Assembly (NCBI RefSeq): GCF_000829455.1
Contig: NZ_JXAK01000023.1
Span: forward strand, 33,232 to 97,231
Reading direction: 5' to 3'
Length of the DNA: 64,000 bases
DNA from: Gordoniibacillus kamchatkensis
GTDB taxonomy: Bacteria > Bacillota > Bacilli > Paenibacillales > NBRC-103111
Below the pieces are notes generated by a model that was not told the origin of the DNA, made no database searches, and saw only the letters and a program-made list of their open reading frames with translations. The position numbers and the translations under genes are program-made. Every line of letters starts with the position of its first letter. Position 1 is the first letter of the stretch. Shown here one piece after another: positions 9,319 to 17,903 of this stretch.

Positions 9319-11034
9319 ATGAGTTTAAGCGTGATTTTGATGTTGGTGCAAGTGTTTTTTGCCGTCGTTATCGGCCTGTATTTTTGGAACTTGCTGCGCA
9401 ACCAGCAGACGAACCGGTCTGCCGTCGATAGAGAATCCAAGAAGGAGCTGGAGAAGCTGCGCAAACTCCGCTCGGTGTCGCTGACGAAGCCGCTTGCCGA
9501 GAAAACGCGTCCTTCCTCGATGCAGGACATCGTCGGCCAGAAAGAAGGCCTTAAGGCGCTAAAGGCCGCGCTGTGCGGACCGAACCCGCAGCACGTGCTC
9601 ATTTACGGCCCGCCCGGAGTAGGCAAAACCGCCGCCGCCCGCGTCGTTTTGGAAGAAGCGAAGAAGAATCCGGATTCCCCGTTCCGGTTCGATTCCAAAT
9701 TTACCGAAATCGACGCCACGACGGCGCGTTTCGACGAGCGCGGCATCGCCGACCCGCTCATCGGCTCCGTTCACGATCCGATCTATCAAGGAGCGGGAGC
9801 GATGGGCGTCGCCGGCATTCCGCAGCCGAAGCCGGGAGCCGTGACGAAAGCGCACGGCGGCATTTTGTTTATCGACGAGATCGGCGAGCTGCACCCGATT
9901 CAAATGAACAAGCTGCTTAAAGTGCTCGAGGACCGCAAAGTATTTCTCGAGAGCGCGTATTATAATTCGGAAGACGCCAACATTCCGAATTATATTCACG
10001 ATATTTTCCAGAACGGTCTTCCCGCCGATTTTCGCCTTGTCGGGGCGACGACCCGGACGCCGCAAGAAATTCCGCCGGCGATCCGCTCCCGCTGTCTGGA
10101 AATCTTTTTCCGCCCGCTGCTGCCGGACGAAATCGGCGAAATCGCCGATAACGCGCTGCGCAAAATTGGCTTCCCGGTCAATCCGCAAGCCGTCGCCGTC
10201 GTCAAAAAGTACGCCACGAACGGGCGCGAAGCGGTCAACATTATTCAGCTCGCGGCCGGCATCGCGCTTACCGACAAGCGCGACCACATCACGGCAGCCG
10301 ATATCGAATGGGTCGTCCATTCGTCGCAAATCCCGCCGCGCCCGGAGCGCAAAGTTCCGCCGGAGCCGCAGGTCGGGCTCGTCAACGGGCTTGCCGTGTA
10401 CGGTCCGAATATGGGGACGCTGCTGGAGATCGAGGTCATCGCCATCGCGGCGGCTGCGCCGGGAGCCGGCAAGTTCACCATTACCGGGGTCGTCGACGAG
10501 GAAGAGATGGGGGGCGGCCAACGCACGTTGCGGCGCAAAAGCATGGCCCGCGGCTCGGTGGAAAACGTCCTGACAGTGCTGCGCAATCTTGGCTTGCCGA
10601 CTTCCGACTACGATCTGCATATCAACTTCCCCGGCGGCACGCCGATTGACGGCCCGTCTGCGGGAGTATCGATGGCAACGGCCATTGCCTCGGCAATTTA
10701 CAACGTGCCGGTCGACAACAAGCTGGCCATGACCGGGGAAGTGAGCATTCACGGCAAAGTGAAGCCGATCGGCGGCGTCGTCGCCAAGGTGGAGGCTGCT
10801 TTCCAAGCCGGGGCGACGCGAGTTATCGTGCCGAAGGAGAATTGGCAAGAAATTTTCGCCGATTTGCAAGGCGTTCAAGTGATCGCGGTGGAGACGATCG
10901 AGGAGGTGCTGCACCACGCCCTTGGCCTCGAAACGAAGCGGGCGGCGCGCCAGCCATCCAAGCCCTTCGAACTTGTCGTGCCGCGGGATATGCCGGTGCT
11001 GCATGCAAACGCCTCGAATGAAGCACAATTGTAA
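9319..11034 (+). CDS. lonB: ATP-dependent protease LonB
   Basis: 571 residues. An N-terminal membrane segment lies at about 5-24, followed by a charged stretch. Then come the AAA+ domain (Walker A GPPGVGKT at 97-104; LFIDEIGEL) and a C-terminal Lon protease domain with Ser447 (DGPSAG) and Lys490 (AKVEAA). The ATG follows AGGAGG. In B. subtilis LonB is a forespore-linked, sigma-F controlled protease. The lonB-lonA-engB order is conserved here. Confidence 0.95.
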   Translation: MSLSVILMLVQVFFAVVIGLYFWNLLRNQQTNRSAVDRESKKELEKLRKLRSVSLTKPLAEKTRPSSMQDIVGQKEGLKALKAALCGPNPQHVLIYGPPGVGKTAAARVVLEEAKKNPDSPFRFDSKFTEIDATTARFDERGIADPLIGSVHDPIYQGAGAMGVAGIPQPKPGAVTKAHGGILFIDEIGELHPIQMNKLLKVLEDRKVFLESAYYNSEDANIPNYIHDIFQNGLPADFRLVGATTRTPQEIPPAIRSRCLEIFFRPLLPDEIGEIADNALRKIGFPVNPQAVAVVKKYATNGREAVNIIQLAAGIALTDKRDHITAADIEWVVHSSQIPPRPERKVPPEPQVGLVNGLAVYGPNMGTLLEIEVIAIAAAAPGAGKFTITGVVDEEEMGGGQRTLRRKSMARGSVENVLTVLRNLGLPTSDYDLHINFPGGTPIDGPSAGVSMATAIASAIYNVPVDNKLAMTGEVSIHGKVKPIGGVVAKVEAAFQAGATRVIVPKENWQEIFADLQGVQVIAVETIEEVLHHALGLETKRAARQPSKPFELVVPRDMPVLHANASNEAQL

Positions 11035-11105
11035 CAGCTTAGGTTTCGCCCGGAGCGGCTGCGAGCGCGGGGCTTAGTCGATACGATCGCACTCGCCGGC
11101 GGAAA

Positions 11106-11145
11106 CGGCGCGCGCCGTCTTCCGTCGGCGCTCGCCGCTTTTTTG
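11106..11145 (+). terminator. Terminator of lonB
   Basis: CGGCGCGCGCCG pairs with CGGCGCTCGCCG (one mismatch), followed by six T. It separates lonB from lonA. Confidence 0.75.
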
Positions 11146-11197
11146 CTCCGTCGGAAAGAGAAGCTGTGCCTATACTTTGGCGTTTACCCTTGCCGGA

Positions 11198-11227
11198 TTG
11201 GTGTTTTGGAAACGCATTTGATACAAT
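11198..11227 (+). promoter_or_regulatory. Possible promoter of lonA
   Basis: TTGGTG, 18-base spacer, TACAAT, about 60 bases before the lonA start. Moderate match. Confidence 0.4.
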
Positions 11228-11287
11228 GAGCTAAAAGCCGTGCGCGCCTTGCGCGCCGCTAAAGGCAAGCCGTACAGGAGGTGCAAC

Positions 11288-13626
11288 ATGGGTCCGAACA
11301 AAGCGAAAATACGGCGCCTGCCGCTTCTGCCCTTGCGGGGGTTGCTCGTTTACCCGAGCATGGTGCTGCACTTGGATGTCGGACGGGAAAAGTCCGTGCG
11401 TGCGCTGGAGCGGGCGATGGTCGACGACAGTATGATATTGCTGTGCACCCAGTCCGAGATCAATATCGAAGAGCCTTCCAAAGAAGACATATATCGGGTC
11501 GGAACGATTTCCAAGGTGCGCCAAATGCTGAAGCTGCCGAACGGGACCATTCGCGTCCTCGTCGAAGGCATCATGCGCGCGGAAATTACCGAGTTTCTAA
11601 GCAACGAGGACTATTACGAAGTTCACGCCAAAGAATTGCCCGAGCTGCAAGAAACGAATCCCGAGATCGATGCGCTGATGCGGACGGTGCTGAACCAGTT
11701 CGAGCACTACATCAATCTTTCCAAGAAAGTGACGCCGGAAACGCTCGCCGCAGTGTCCGACATCGACGAGCCCGGCCGGCTGGCGGACGTAATTTGCTCC
11801 CATCTGTCGCTCAAGATCAAGGATAAACAAGATATTCTCGAAACCGTCGATGTGCAGCAGCGGCTGGAGAAGCTGCTGAACATTTTGAACAACGAACGCG
11901 AAGTGCTCGAGCTGGAACGCAAAATTAGCCAGCGCGTCAAAAAGCAGATGGAGAAGACGCAAAAAGAGTACTATTTGCGCGAGCAAATGAAGGCGATTCA
12001 GAAAGAGCTCGGCGAGAAGGAAGGTCGCGCCGGCGAAGCCGAGGAGCTGCGCAGCCAGCTGGAGGAAGCGGGCGTTCCGGACAAAGTGCGGGAGAAGATC
12101 GAGAAGGAGATCGACCGGCTGGAGAAATGCCGGGAACGTCCGCCGAGGGCGCCGTCATCCGCAACTATATCGACTGGCTGCTCTCCCTTCCGTGGTCGAA
12201 GCGGACGGAGGACGATCTCGACATCCGCAAAGCCGAGGACATTTTGAACGAGGACCATTACGGCCTGGAGAAGCCCAAAGAGCGGGTGCTTGAATATCTG
12301 GCCGTGCAGCAGCTCGTGCAGAAGCTGAAAGGGCCGATTCTATGCCTCGTCGGACCGCCGGGGGTCGGCAAAACGTCGATCGCGCGCTCCATCGCCCGCT
12401 CGCTCGGACGCCAGTTCGTGCGCATTTCGCTCGGCGGCGTCCGCGATGAAGCGGAAATTCGCGGCCATCGCCGCACGTATGTCGGTGCGATGCCGGGCCG
12501 CATTATCCAAGGGCTCAAAAACGCCGGCTCGAACAATCCGGTCATGCTGCTCGACGAGATCGACAAAATGGCGATGGACTTCCGCGGCGATCCGGCCTCG
12601 GCGCTGCTGGAGGTGCTCGATCCGGAGCAAAACAGCACTTTTAGCGATCATTTCATTGAAGTCCCGTTCGATTTGTCGAGCGTCATGTTCGTGACGACGG
12701 CCAACGCCGTTCACAACATCCCGCGGCCGCTGCTCGACCGGATGGAAGTGCTTTATATTCCCGGCTATACGGAGCTCGAGAAAGAGCAGATTGCCCGCAA
12801 ATATTTGCTGCCCAAGCAGCGCAAAGACCACGGGCTGAAGGAAGAGCAGCTGGCCCTCGATGACGCGGCGGTGATGAAGGTCATTCGCGAATATACGCGG
12901 GAAGCGGGCGTGCGCAATCTCGAGCAGCAGCTGGCCGGCATTTGCCGCAAGGCCGCCAAGGAAATTGTCGCGAACCCCGAGCGCAAAGTCCACGTGACGA
13001 CAGACAGCTTGCACGATTACCTCGGACCGGCAAAGTTCCGCTACAACTTGGCCGAAGAGCGCGATCAGGTCGGAGCCGTGACGGGGCTGGCGTGGACGGA
13101 GGTTGGCGGCGAAACGCTCGTCATCGAAGTGACCGTCATGCCGGGAACCGGCAAGCTGACGCTCACCGGCAAGCTCGGCGACGTCATGAAAGAGTCGGCG
13201 CAGGCGGCGTTCAGCTATACGCGCTCGCGGGCTTTGGAGCTTGGCATCGCGCCGGATTTTCACGAGAAGAACGATATTCATATTCACATTCCGGAAGGCG
13301 CCATTCCGAAGGACGGCCCGTCGGCGGGCATAACGATGGCGACGGCGCTCATTTCGGCGCTCACGAACATTCCGGTTTCCCGCGCGGTCGCCATGACCGG
13401 GGAAATTACGCTGCGCGGCCGCGTCCTGCCGATCGGCGGATTGAAGGAAAAATCGCTCGCCGCTCACCGCGCCGGCATTCGCAAAGTGCTGCTGCCGAAA
13501 GACAACGAGAAAGACTTGCAGGAAGTTCCGGAATCGATCAAAAACGATATGACGTTTATCCCGGTGAGCCATATGGACGAAGTGCTGGAGCAAGCTCTCG
13601 TCAAGCCGGTCGAAATAGGAACGTAA
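11288..13626 (+). CDS. lonA: ATP-dependent protease LonA (one apparent 1-base loss)
   Basis: AGGAGGTG precedes ATG 11288. The LON substrate-binding N-domain (residues 10-200) and a coiled coil are followed by the AAA+ module (GPPGVGKTS) and the protease domain. With one base restored at 12125-12127 (GAGAAATGCC, presumably AAAA) the protein is 779 residues, with catalytic Ser679 (KDGPSAG) and Lys722. These are the same numbers as in E. coli Lon, which supports the correction. It degrades misfolded and regulatory proteins. A terminator precedes it, so it is transcribed separately from lonB. Confidence 0.94.
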
Positions 13627-13654
13627 TGTTGACGCGGAAAATGTGGTGGTTGCT

Positions 13655-14275
13655 ATGAAGGTCAATCAATCCGAATTTATCATCAGCGCGGTGTCGCCAA
13701 GCCAATACCCGCAGGACGCCTTGCCGGAAATCGCTCTGGCAGGGCGTTCCAACGTCGGGAAATCGTCGCTCATCAATCGCATGCTGGGCCGCCGCAACTT
13801 GGCCCGGACGAGCTCGCAGCCCGGCAAGACGCAGACGCTGAATTTTTATCTGATCAATCAGGACTTATACTTCGTCGACCTTCCGGGTTACGGCTATGCC
13901 AAAGTGTCGCAGGAGCAGCGCCGGAAGTGGGGGCAGTTCATCGAGCAGTATTTGACGAATCGGGAGAGCCTGAAGCTGCTATTGCTGCTCATCGACTCCA
14001 GGCACGAACCGAGTAAAGACGATCTGCTGATGTACGATTGGGTGCGGCATATCGGCCTGCCCATCGCCGTTGTCGCCACCAAAGCCGACAAGATGCCGCG
14101 CAGCCAGTGGCAAAAGCACGTGAAAGTCGTCAAGGAGACGCTTGGCATGCCGAAGGACGACCCGTTTTTCCTGTTCTCCAGCGAGACGGGGATGGGCAAG
14201 GAAGAGCTGTGGAGCCATATCGAGCAGGCCATCGGATACGTCGACCCGGCAGAAGCCGCGCTGGAAAAAGATTGA
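13655..14275 (+). CDS. engB: Ribosome biogenesis GTPase EngB/YsxC
   Basis: 206 residues beginning [19 protein letters not shown], as in YsxC. The G motifs are GRSNVGKS (G1, 30-37), the G2 threonine in [15 protein letters not shown] (G3), TKAD (G4) and SSE (G5). It takes part in late 50S subunit assembly. ATG 13655 fits homologues better than the upstream GTG. It follows lonA by 28 bases and is likely co-transcribed. Its stop codon touches a terminator hairpin that occurs twice. Confidence 0.95.
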   Translation: MKVNQSEFIISAVSPSQYPQDALPEIALAGRSNVGKSSLINRMLGRRNLARTSSQPGKTQTLNFYLINQDLYFVDLPGYGYAKVSQEQRRKWGQFIEQYLTNRESLKLLLLLIDSRHEPSKDDLLMYDWVRHIGLPIAVVATKADKMPRSQWQKHVKVVKETLGMPKDDPFFLFSSETGMGKEELWSHIEQAIGYVDPAEAALEKD

Positions 14276-14295
14276 ACCGCCCTTGCCGGCGGTTT
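14276..14295 (+). repeat. First copy of the engB terminator hairpin, without T-run
   Basis: ACCGCCCTTGCCGGCGGTTT directly after the engB stop. The same sequence recurs at 14450-14469, there followed by a T-run. The MITE-like element lies between the two, so the pair looks like a duplication made at insertion. Confidence 0.7.
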
Positions 14296-14296
14296 C

Positions 14297-14447
14297 AGTC
14301 TGCTCAAGAAAGTGGGCTGCGCTGCGGACCTGAGAATATGGGTCTCCGGCATCGCCCACACTCGTGTTCCAATGATCCGAAAATAAGGTTGGAACACGTG
14401 TTCAAAGGTACATTCCCATTCTTCGCTCCGCCTAACTCGACAGCCTC
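14297..14447 (+). mobile_element. MITE-like dispersed element, copy A
   Basis: One of three related elements in the window (others at 33508-33694, inverted, and 37060-37232). Shared blocks in order: GCTGCGCTGCGGACCT, a GTGGGTCTCCGGC-like block, an ACTCGTGTTCC / GGAACACG hairpin, and CATTCCCATTCTTCGCTCCG. The ends resemble an imperfect inverted repeat around CTG..CGAGAAAG. There is no coding capacity of its own. It is flanked by a direct repeat of about 20 bases. Confidence 0.65.
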
Positions 14448-14449
14448 AA

Positions 14450-14477
14450 ACCGCCCTTGCCGGCGGTTTGTTTTTTT
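14450..14477 (+). terminator. Terminator (second, complete copy)
   Basis: AACCGCC / GGCGGTT stem followed by TTTGTTTTTTT. Probably the original engB terminator, now displaced 174 bases by copy A. Confidence 0.8.
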
Positions 14478-14626
14478 GCGGGGCGATGTGGGAGGCGCGC
14501 GTTGCGGCAGCGGTTTGTTGGCAGTGTCCGCCTTACGGCGGGGCGTTGGTCGTGGATTTGCTCGCGGCAGGTTTTACAGCGGCTGTACATTATGGGTATT
14601 AAGCATAAGGCGCTTAGGACGCTGTT

Positions 14627-14816
14627 TCGCGACATTGGCGGTGTCTGCGCTATGACCGGCATTCGTTTGCAGGAATGGCGTGTCTGCACTTTGTCTGGTA
14701 TAGGTTTGGGGAATGGTGTGTCTGCGCAATGTCTGGTGTTGGTTTGGGGAATGGTGTGTCTGCGCAATGTCTGATGTTAGTTTGGGGAATGGTGTGCCTG
14801 CGCTATGTCTGGTGTT
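14627..14816. repeat. 38-bp tandem repeat, about five units, 5' ones degenerate
   Basis: Clear units start at 14665, 14703, 14741 and 14779; a diverged one starts at 14627. The core is TTTGGGGAATGGTGTGTCTG. It is open in several frames but lacks a ribosome binding site, so I treat it as non-coding. From 14817 to 15194 I see no gene or clear signal. Confidence 0.8.
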
Positions 14817-15194
14817 GGTTCGCAAGCTATTGGCTGTGGGCGTGCGGCTGTGCATTTTTTGCTAAAGTGTTTGTCTGCCGCCAAAACACGCCGAGCATTG
14901 TGCGCGGGAATGTTATTTGTCGGGAGTTTGCAGCAGGAAATACCCCACGAACTGATGTTGAAGGATAAATAGCGTCGAAATTCTCTATTTAGAGTACCGC
15001 GCGGCGCTCTTTCGGGACGATTTTGAAGAAATTATGCAACAAAGACCTGGTGGTCTCTCGCAACGACTATTTGTCGCTGGACAAGGAAATTGTATTCGCT
15101 AATCGCCTGTTTTGCCCATTTTGACGTAAATAGGGCTTAAATGGACGCTGATTAGCGACTTTGTTCTGATCGCCTCGGCTGACGCGGTTCCATT

Positions 15195-15350
15195 GAGGCG
15201 ACGCGGACACCGGCGACCAACGAGAGAATGCACGCCGCCGAGGCGCGGACACCGGCGGCCAACGAGAGAATGCACGCCGCCGAGGCGCGGTGCAGCGACG
15301 ACCAACAGAGAATGCACGCCGCCTAGATACGGTACAGCGGCGACCGCAGA
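15195..15350. repeat. 42-bp tandem repeat, about 3.5 units
   Basis: Units at 15195 (45 bases, 3-base insertion), 15240, 15282 and a partial one at about 15324. The shared core is GAGAGAATGCACGCCGCC. There are no unique spacers, so this is not a CRISPR array. No associated gene. Confidence 0.75.
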
Positions 15351-15663
15351 GTTTATGGCGAAGACGACCGAGTGTAATTAAAGGAGACTTCGCCGGATGA
15401 CCCGACACCGTCCTGACGAAAGGCCCGGTTCGCTCGCGCCCCGCAACGGAATGTTTCGAAAGTACCGCAACCACCGGAGGATTTGCGAGCAAAACGCATT
15501 ATTTTATGCATCCTTCCCGAACCTCCCTCGGATGGATGCGATTTTTTCCCGTATTCGCCGGATTTCCATCGCTGGCGCGCAGGAATATTAAGCTTCCGTG
15601 TAGTATAATATAAGGGGAAGTAAGCGCACACGGTTTGGAAATAAAAGAATCGAGGGATTTTTT

Positions 15664-16251
15664 ATGGCACAAAGGTTAGCGACCGAATACGTCAAAACCT
15701 GCCTGCAATTAACCGAAGACGAGCTGCAGCAGTTCGTATCGATGTTCGTAAGCGAGCAAGCGACTCTTCAAGTGAAAGTGTTGGACAACGGAAATCAGGA
15801 AGTGGTGCTGCAAGACGACGGAGGTCAGGAAATCGTCCTTCCGTTCGAATGGGTGTCAGGGCGTTACGTGTGCGAAGGATCCTGTACGATTACGAACCAT
15901 AGGCTGGTCAATGCGATGCGCAAAGCCGTCAACCATTTCAAAGGCAGCGCCGTCGTGAAACGCATTTATACCGGATATACGATGATTTATCACTACGAGC
16001 AAGGCGCGGTTCGCAAAATTATCGAACAGAAGAACGGCCGCGAGCAGACCGTCTACGAGTATAAAGACACTATCGGCATGCTGGAGCGAATGTTCCGCAG
16101 CCGCGACGTCGAGCTGGAAATTGAACGCACTTATAACCAGATTAATCAATTGCTCGATTTGCGAAACGACTTGAAGGGCATGAATCTGAATCATCATATT
16201 GACGAGCGGCTGCAGCGTTTGACGCAAAAGCTGTTCGCCCTCGAAGCCTGA
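15664..16251 (+). CDS. Conserved hypothetical protein, 195 aa
   Basis: Begins MAQRLATEYVKTCLQLTEDELQQF. No signal peptide, membrane segment or catalytic motif is visible. The middle is beta-rich (VKVLDNGNQEVVLQ, GQEIVLPFEW) and the last third is a helical, coiled-coil-like stretch (EIERTYNQINQLLDLRNDL). GAGGGA lies about 8 bases before the ATG, and a clear terminator follows. I believe close homologues are common in Paenibacillus, often with misleading annotations. I cannot assign a function. Confidence 0.75.
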   Translation: MAQRLATEYVKTCLQLTEDELQQFVSMFVSEQATLQVKVLDNGNQEVVLQDDGGQEIVLPFEWVSGRYVCEGSCTITNHRLVNAMRKAVNHFKGSAVVKRIYTGYTMIYHYEQGAVRKIIEQKNGREQTVYEYKDTIGMLERMFRSRDVELEIERTYNQINQLLDLRNDLKGMNLNHHIDERLQRLTQKLFALEA

Positions 16252-16272
16252 GCTGCGGTCCGCCGCGGCGAG

Positions 16273-16303
16273 GAAGTCCCGCCATGCGGGGCTTCTTTTT
16301 TTG
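16273..16303 (+). terminator. Terminator of the 195-aa gene
   Basis: GAAGTCCCGC / GCGGGGCTTC stem followed by seven T. Confidence 0.85.
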
Positions 16304-16481
16304 CTGTCGGAACGAACGGCGGACAGCCGGTTTTCAAACCGCGCCGCCGCCCTCTCCGAACGGCTCGTTTTGCCTATTAGACAGGGGCAGTTTTAGGCCT
16401 GTTCAAAATGCTTCGAACCCGCACCGTGACTGAGTTCATCGCATATGGTAGGTATGGTGGCACCGCACCCAAAAAAAACTA

Positions 16482-16509
16482 TTGCATTTATGGTCAAGAG
16501 ATGTTATTT
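16482..16509 (+). promoter_or_regulatory. Possible promoter of speD
   Basis: TTGCAT, 16-base spacer, TTATTT, in a locally AT-rich stretch. It would give a leader of about 140 bases. Confidence 0.4.
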
Positions 16510-16530
16510 TTAACTTCGTTGAAAACAATA

Positions 16531-16645
16531 TAGGAACCAGGATTCACTCAGGACATGAATATGTTGCGAGAGATTATTCCCTCGAGAAGTGAATGACGTA
16601 GGTCCTAGCGGATGAAATTTTCACAAAATTTTATTCCTGGGAAGG
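16531..16645 (+). promoter_or_regulatory. Putative structured leader RNA of speD
   Basis: Nested pairings: TAGGAACC (16531-16538) with GGTCCTA (16601-16607); ATTCACT (16542-16548) with AGTGAAT (16588-16594), perfect. Inside these are two hairpins, ACAT/ATGT (16553-16564) and CGAG/CTCG (16567-16584), forming a three-way junction. Downstream is an AAATTTT/AAAATTT hairpin (16615-16631), just before the GGGAAGGGGG ribosome binding site. The TTCCC in the CGAG loop could pair with that GGGAA. It resembles a cis-regulatory RNA; I do not match it to a known riboswitch class. Confidence 0.45.
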
Positions 16646-16657
16646 GGGAACCGAAAG

Positions 16658-17059
16658 ATGGAATATTCAACTTTCGGAAGACATGTTGCTGTAGATACTT
16701 GGGGTGCCGATTTTGAGCGTCTGACGAATGCGGAATGGCTGCAGGCGCAAATGGTGGAAGCTGCCGAAGCTTGCGGCGCCACGGTGCTGTCGGTCCAGTC
16801 CAAGCAGTTCGAGCCTCAAGGCGCAACGGTTCTCGTCTTGCTGTCGGAAAGTCATCTCTCCATTCATACGTATCCTGAGAAAGGCTTCGCCGCTCTTGAC
16901 TGCTATACATGCGGTGAAACCGTCGATCCGCAGCTCGCGATCGATTACATGATCTCCGTGCTCAGACCGGAGAAAGTGTATGCGAAGAAGCTGGTTCGCG
17001 GCGTCGGTGAGCTACAGGTGGAAACGCCGACTATCCAGCTGCCTGAGCTGGTGAAATAA
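16658..17059 (+). CDS. speD: S-adenosylmethionine decarboxylase proenzyme
   Basis: 133 residues, the short bacterial/archaeal class. Self-cleavage is expected between Glu64 and Ser65 in SESHLSIHTYPE, giving the pyruvoyl group. His70 and Cys85 (YTCG) match the processing and catalytic residues known from the Thermotoga enzyme. It supplies decarboxylated SAM for spermidine synthesis. AAGGGGG lies about 9 bases before the ATG. It is monocistronic, between a structured leader and a terminator. Confidence 0.95.
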   Translation: MEYSTFGRHVAVDTWGADFERLTNAEWLQAQMVEAAEACGATVLSVQSKQFEPQGATVLVLLSESHLSIHTYPEKGFAALDCYTCGETVDPQLAIDYMISVLRPEKVYAKKLVRGVGELQVETPTIQLPELVK

Positions 17060-17078
17060 TACAATCGAACGGAACGTG

Positions 17079-17114
17079 ATAACCACGGCTATAAGCGGCC
17101 GTGGTTATTTGTTT
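17079..17114 (+). terminator. Terminator of speD
   Basis: ATAACCACGG / CCGTGGTTAT stem followed by TTGTTT. Confidence 0.8.
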
Positions 17115-17168
17115 GCCCCGGCCGCATACAATGGTGTAGAGCAAGACAAGTCGGGGAGGAATGCCGGG

Positions 17169-17705
17169 GTGCGCAAGTTCCGGGCCGGGCGGATCGCCGC
17201 TGCGGCTGCATTAGCCATTTTATTGCTTTGGTCGGTATCGCAAACGGTAGGCATGCTGCGCAGCGGGGGGCATAGCGACGAATCGGCGGTTCGTTTGCTG
17301 TATCAAGTGTCGGAGCTGCATATCGAGCTGCTCGGCAGCCAGCTGAAGCAAGCGGCGGGCGCCAAGACGGCGGCGGAGCTCGAACCGCTGAAACAGGCGC
17401 TCTACACGGCGGCATTCACGCACGATAAGCTTGTGAAGGCTGTGGGGGAGCAAAATTTGACGCCGCTGCACAGCTTGACGGAGCTGTCTCAGCTGATGCT
17501 GCGGCTGCAGCTTGGCGGCACGCGAGCGGTGAAGCCGGATGAAGCGGCGCTGCTGCAGGAGACGGCAGGCCTGTTTGCCGAACTCGAGGAAAGCTACGGC
17601 AAGCTGCTGTCGTCGGGGGACGCCGTCGTCGCCTCCCAGAACAGGGCGATCGCCGAAACGGACGAGAAGCTCGTAAAGCTGCTGCAAAAGCATAGCCAGA
17701 AGTGA
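17169..17705 (+). CDS. Membrane-anchored hypothetical protein, 178 aa
   Basis: GTG start 10 bases after GGGGAGG. A short basic N-terminus (MRKFRAGR) is followed by one hydrophobic segment (AAAAALAILLLWSVSQTVGML, residues about 9-29). The remainder is helical and probably extracellular, rich in Leu, Ala, Glu and Gln. The topology suggests a four-helix, methyl-accepting-sensor-like or adaptor domain without a signalling module, but I recognise no family. It lies between speD and hemA, 198 bases before hemA. Confidence 0.6.
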   Translation: MRKFRAGRIAAAAALAILLLWSVSQTVGMLRSGGHSDESAVRLLYQVSELHIELLGSQLKQAAGAKTAAELEPLKQALYTAAFTHDKLVKAVGEQNLTPLHSLTELSQLMLRLQLGGTRAVKPDEAALLQETAGLFAELEESYGKLLSSGDAVVASQNRAIAETDEKLVKLLQKHSQK

Positions 17706-17865
17706 GCGGATGGCAAGCCCGAAACTGGGAAACGATAGGGAGGGGTCGCGGCTGCATCCGCTCTCTTAAGCGGCGGGGCGGCTTGTGTGACGAATGTCGC
17801 AGCGGGACCGGACCGGAATGGTTCATAATTGTGTCAAATGTTTTGTCGGATTTTCGCGTGCTCTG

Positions 17866-17874
17866 TGCTATAAT
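17866..17874 (+). promoter_or_regulatory. Extended -10 promoter of the hem operon
   Basis: TGCTATAAT, 30 bases before hemA. The -35 region (TTGTCG at 17843) is poorly spaced at 20 bases, so the extended -10 probably dominates. Confidence 0.55.
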
Positions 17875-17903
17875 AGAGCGATAGAAAGGCAGGTGGAACC
17901 CGA

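Noticed and set aside
9559..11028. 489-codon leftward open frame
   Set aside because: Antisense to lonB with no start signal or recognisable domain.
13894..14397. Leftward frame ending in a PETHIL-type peptide
   Set aside because: Runs through the mobile element and engB antisense; the shared peptide comes from the DNA repeat, not from a conserved protein.
14627..14816. Repeat protein encoded by the 38-bp array
   Set aside because: Unit length is not a multiple of three, so frames cycle; no ribosome binding site.
15195..15350. Possible CRISPR array
   Set aside because: Units are contiguous with no unique spacers, and no cas genes are in the window.
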